From the NCBI RefSeq assembly GCF_937999985.1, contig NZ_CALLDG010000107.1:1-5872 (forward strand): a DNA stretch of 5,872 bases. Reading direction: 5' to 3'. Made by a program: the position numbers and the translations under genes. How positions within the stretch are numbered: the stretch's first letter is position 1; each line of letters opens with the position of its first letter. Shown here one piece after another: positions 5,331 through 5,872 of the stretch. The notes under the pieces were generated by a model. That model worked only from the letters and a program-made list of their open reading frames with translations. It had not been told where the DNA came from and did no database searches. This stretch comes from an uncultured Corynebacterium sp. (GTDB lineage: Bacteria > Actinomycetota > Actinomycetes > Mycobacteriales > Mycobacteriaceae).

Positions 5331-5418
5331 GGTCGCCGCGCCACCGCTGCCCGGTCGCCGCGCCATCGCTGCCGGGTCGCCGCGCCACCGCTGCCGGGTC
5401 GCCGCGCCACCGCCGCCG
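5331..5418. repeat. Four tandem copies of a 22-bp GC-rich repeat
   Basis: Units at 5331-5352, 5353-5374, 5375-5396 and 5397-5418 begin GGTCGCCGCGCCA. They differ only at a few sites: C or T at unit position 14, C or T at position 18, and the last base C or G. The unit length is not a multiple of three, and the array ends 4 bases from the Usp stop codon, so it is non-coding in the 3' flank of that gene. With exact tandem copies and no spacers it behaves like a variable-number tandem repeat, not a CRISPR. Confidence 0.9.
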
Positions 5419-5422
5419 AGCG

Positions 5423-5872
5423 CTAGACAGTGCTTAGCAGGACCGGCACCGGGCTGTGTCGCAGAATCTGGTTCGTCGATGGGCCGATGAACACGCGGTG
5501 GAAACCACCCAGCGTGCTGGAACCCATCACCAGCAGATCGCCCTTCTTCCACTTCAGGGCGTTAATCGCGCCGGACCAGCCGTAGCCGCTGCCAACCTCC
5601 ATCTGCACGGTCAGGTCGCTGTGCCTGTTCAGGGCACGGTCCCGGCCACGGTCCAGCAGCGCCAGCGCCTGCTCACGCCACTCGACCATCATGTCCGAGT
5701 TATCGATGAACTCCGTCTCCGTCGGGTACATCGTCGCCCCGCGCGGGCTAAACGCCACCAGCCGCAGCGGAACATTCCAACGGTGCGCCAGGTCGGCGGC
5801 GCGGCGCAGGGCCTCGTGCGACTGGTCGGTGTCGATGTAGCTGCAATTGACCCTGGTGACGCCACGTTTCGA
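5423..5872 (-). CDS. Universal stress protein, C-terminal part (start outside window)
   Basis: The frame is open to the window edge and shows the last 149 residues. They fit one Usp domain: a first strand and helix (VNCSYIDTDQSHEALRRAA, residues 8-26 of the visible part), a second strand (VPLRLVAF, 34-41), a central helix (about 62-82), then DLLVMGSSTLGG (112-123) and a final strand (SPVPVLLSTV). In ATP-binding Usp proteins the last loop reads GxxGx9G(S/T); here it is GSST, nine residues, then GP (117-131), so the second Gly is Thr and the final Ser/Thr is Pro. Nucleotide binding may therefore be altered or lost. The visible part is already one full domain and continues upstream with RSK-like linker character, so I infer it is the second domain of a two-domain protein of about 300 residues. 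Usp proteins are cytoplasmic and respond to starvation or stress; the role here is unknown. Confidence 0.88.
   Translation of the reverse strand, partial: SKRGVTRVNCSYIDTDQSHEALRRAADLAHRWNVPLRLVAFSPRGATMYPTETEFIDNSDMMVEWREQALALLDRGRDRALNRHSDLTVQMEVGSGYGWSGAINALKWKKGDLLVMGSSTLGGFHRVFIGPSTNQILRHSPVPVLLSTV

Noticed and set aside
5331..5418. CRISPR-like array
   Set aside because: The units are contiguous with no spacers, too short and highly GC-rich; this is a simple tandem repeat.

Overview
The window looks like chromosome from a high-GC actinobacterium, most likely a Corynebacterium. This rests on the actinobacterial style of the leucyl-tRNA synthetase (LeuRS; the second zinc-knuckle cysteine cluster is replaced by a GRSERGNFPVF-type stretch), an SdpI-family membrane protein divergent from leuS, TAnnnT -10 boxes placed for leaderless transcription, and a universal stress protein (Usp) nearby. 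The genus is inferred from sequence recognition; no search was run.

Layout, left to right. At 11-36 is a strong hairpin that ends the leftward transcript of an SdpI-family membrane protein (122-826, minus). That protein carries an unusual cysteine-, alanine- and glycine-rich tail. An 84-bp gap (827-910) holds two divergent TAGACT boxes, one aimed at each flanking start codon. leuS (911-3877, plus) is complete, with an Ala/Gly/Glu repeat inserted in its editing domain. Then come about 720 bp (3878-4596) with no convincing gene but a dense series of structures: a G-quadruplex motif, degenerate CGCTGGCG repeats, a possible H-type pseudoknot, an operator-like dyad, a 110-bp AT-richer island closed by a perfect 18-bp inverted repeat, and G-rich GGAAGTG repeats. 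Next is a leftward gene for a small three-helix membrane protein with a disordered N-terminus (4597-5163). A 259-bp gap follows, with weak hairpins and four tandem 22-bp repeats (5331-5418). The window ends inside a leftward Usp-domain gene (5423-5872, start outside the window).

The genes do not form an obvious pathway. leuS is housekeeping and appears to be transcribed alone. The two small membrane proteins and the Usp protein are single leftward units, and the two leftward genes on the right could be co-transcribed. The most interesting part is the non-coding block downstream of leuS, above all the inverted-repeat element at 4343-4452. It has TG...CA ends and a foldable interior, and could be either a non-autonomous mobile element or a structured RNA. 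No defence system, CRISPR array, RNA gene of a known class or complete insertion sequence was found.
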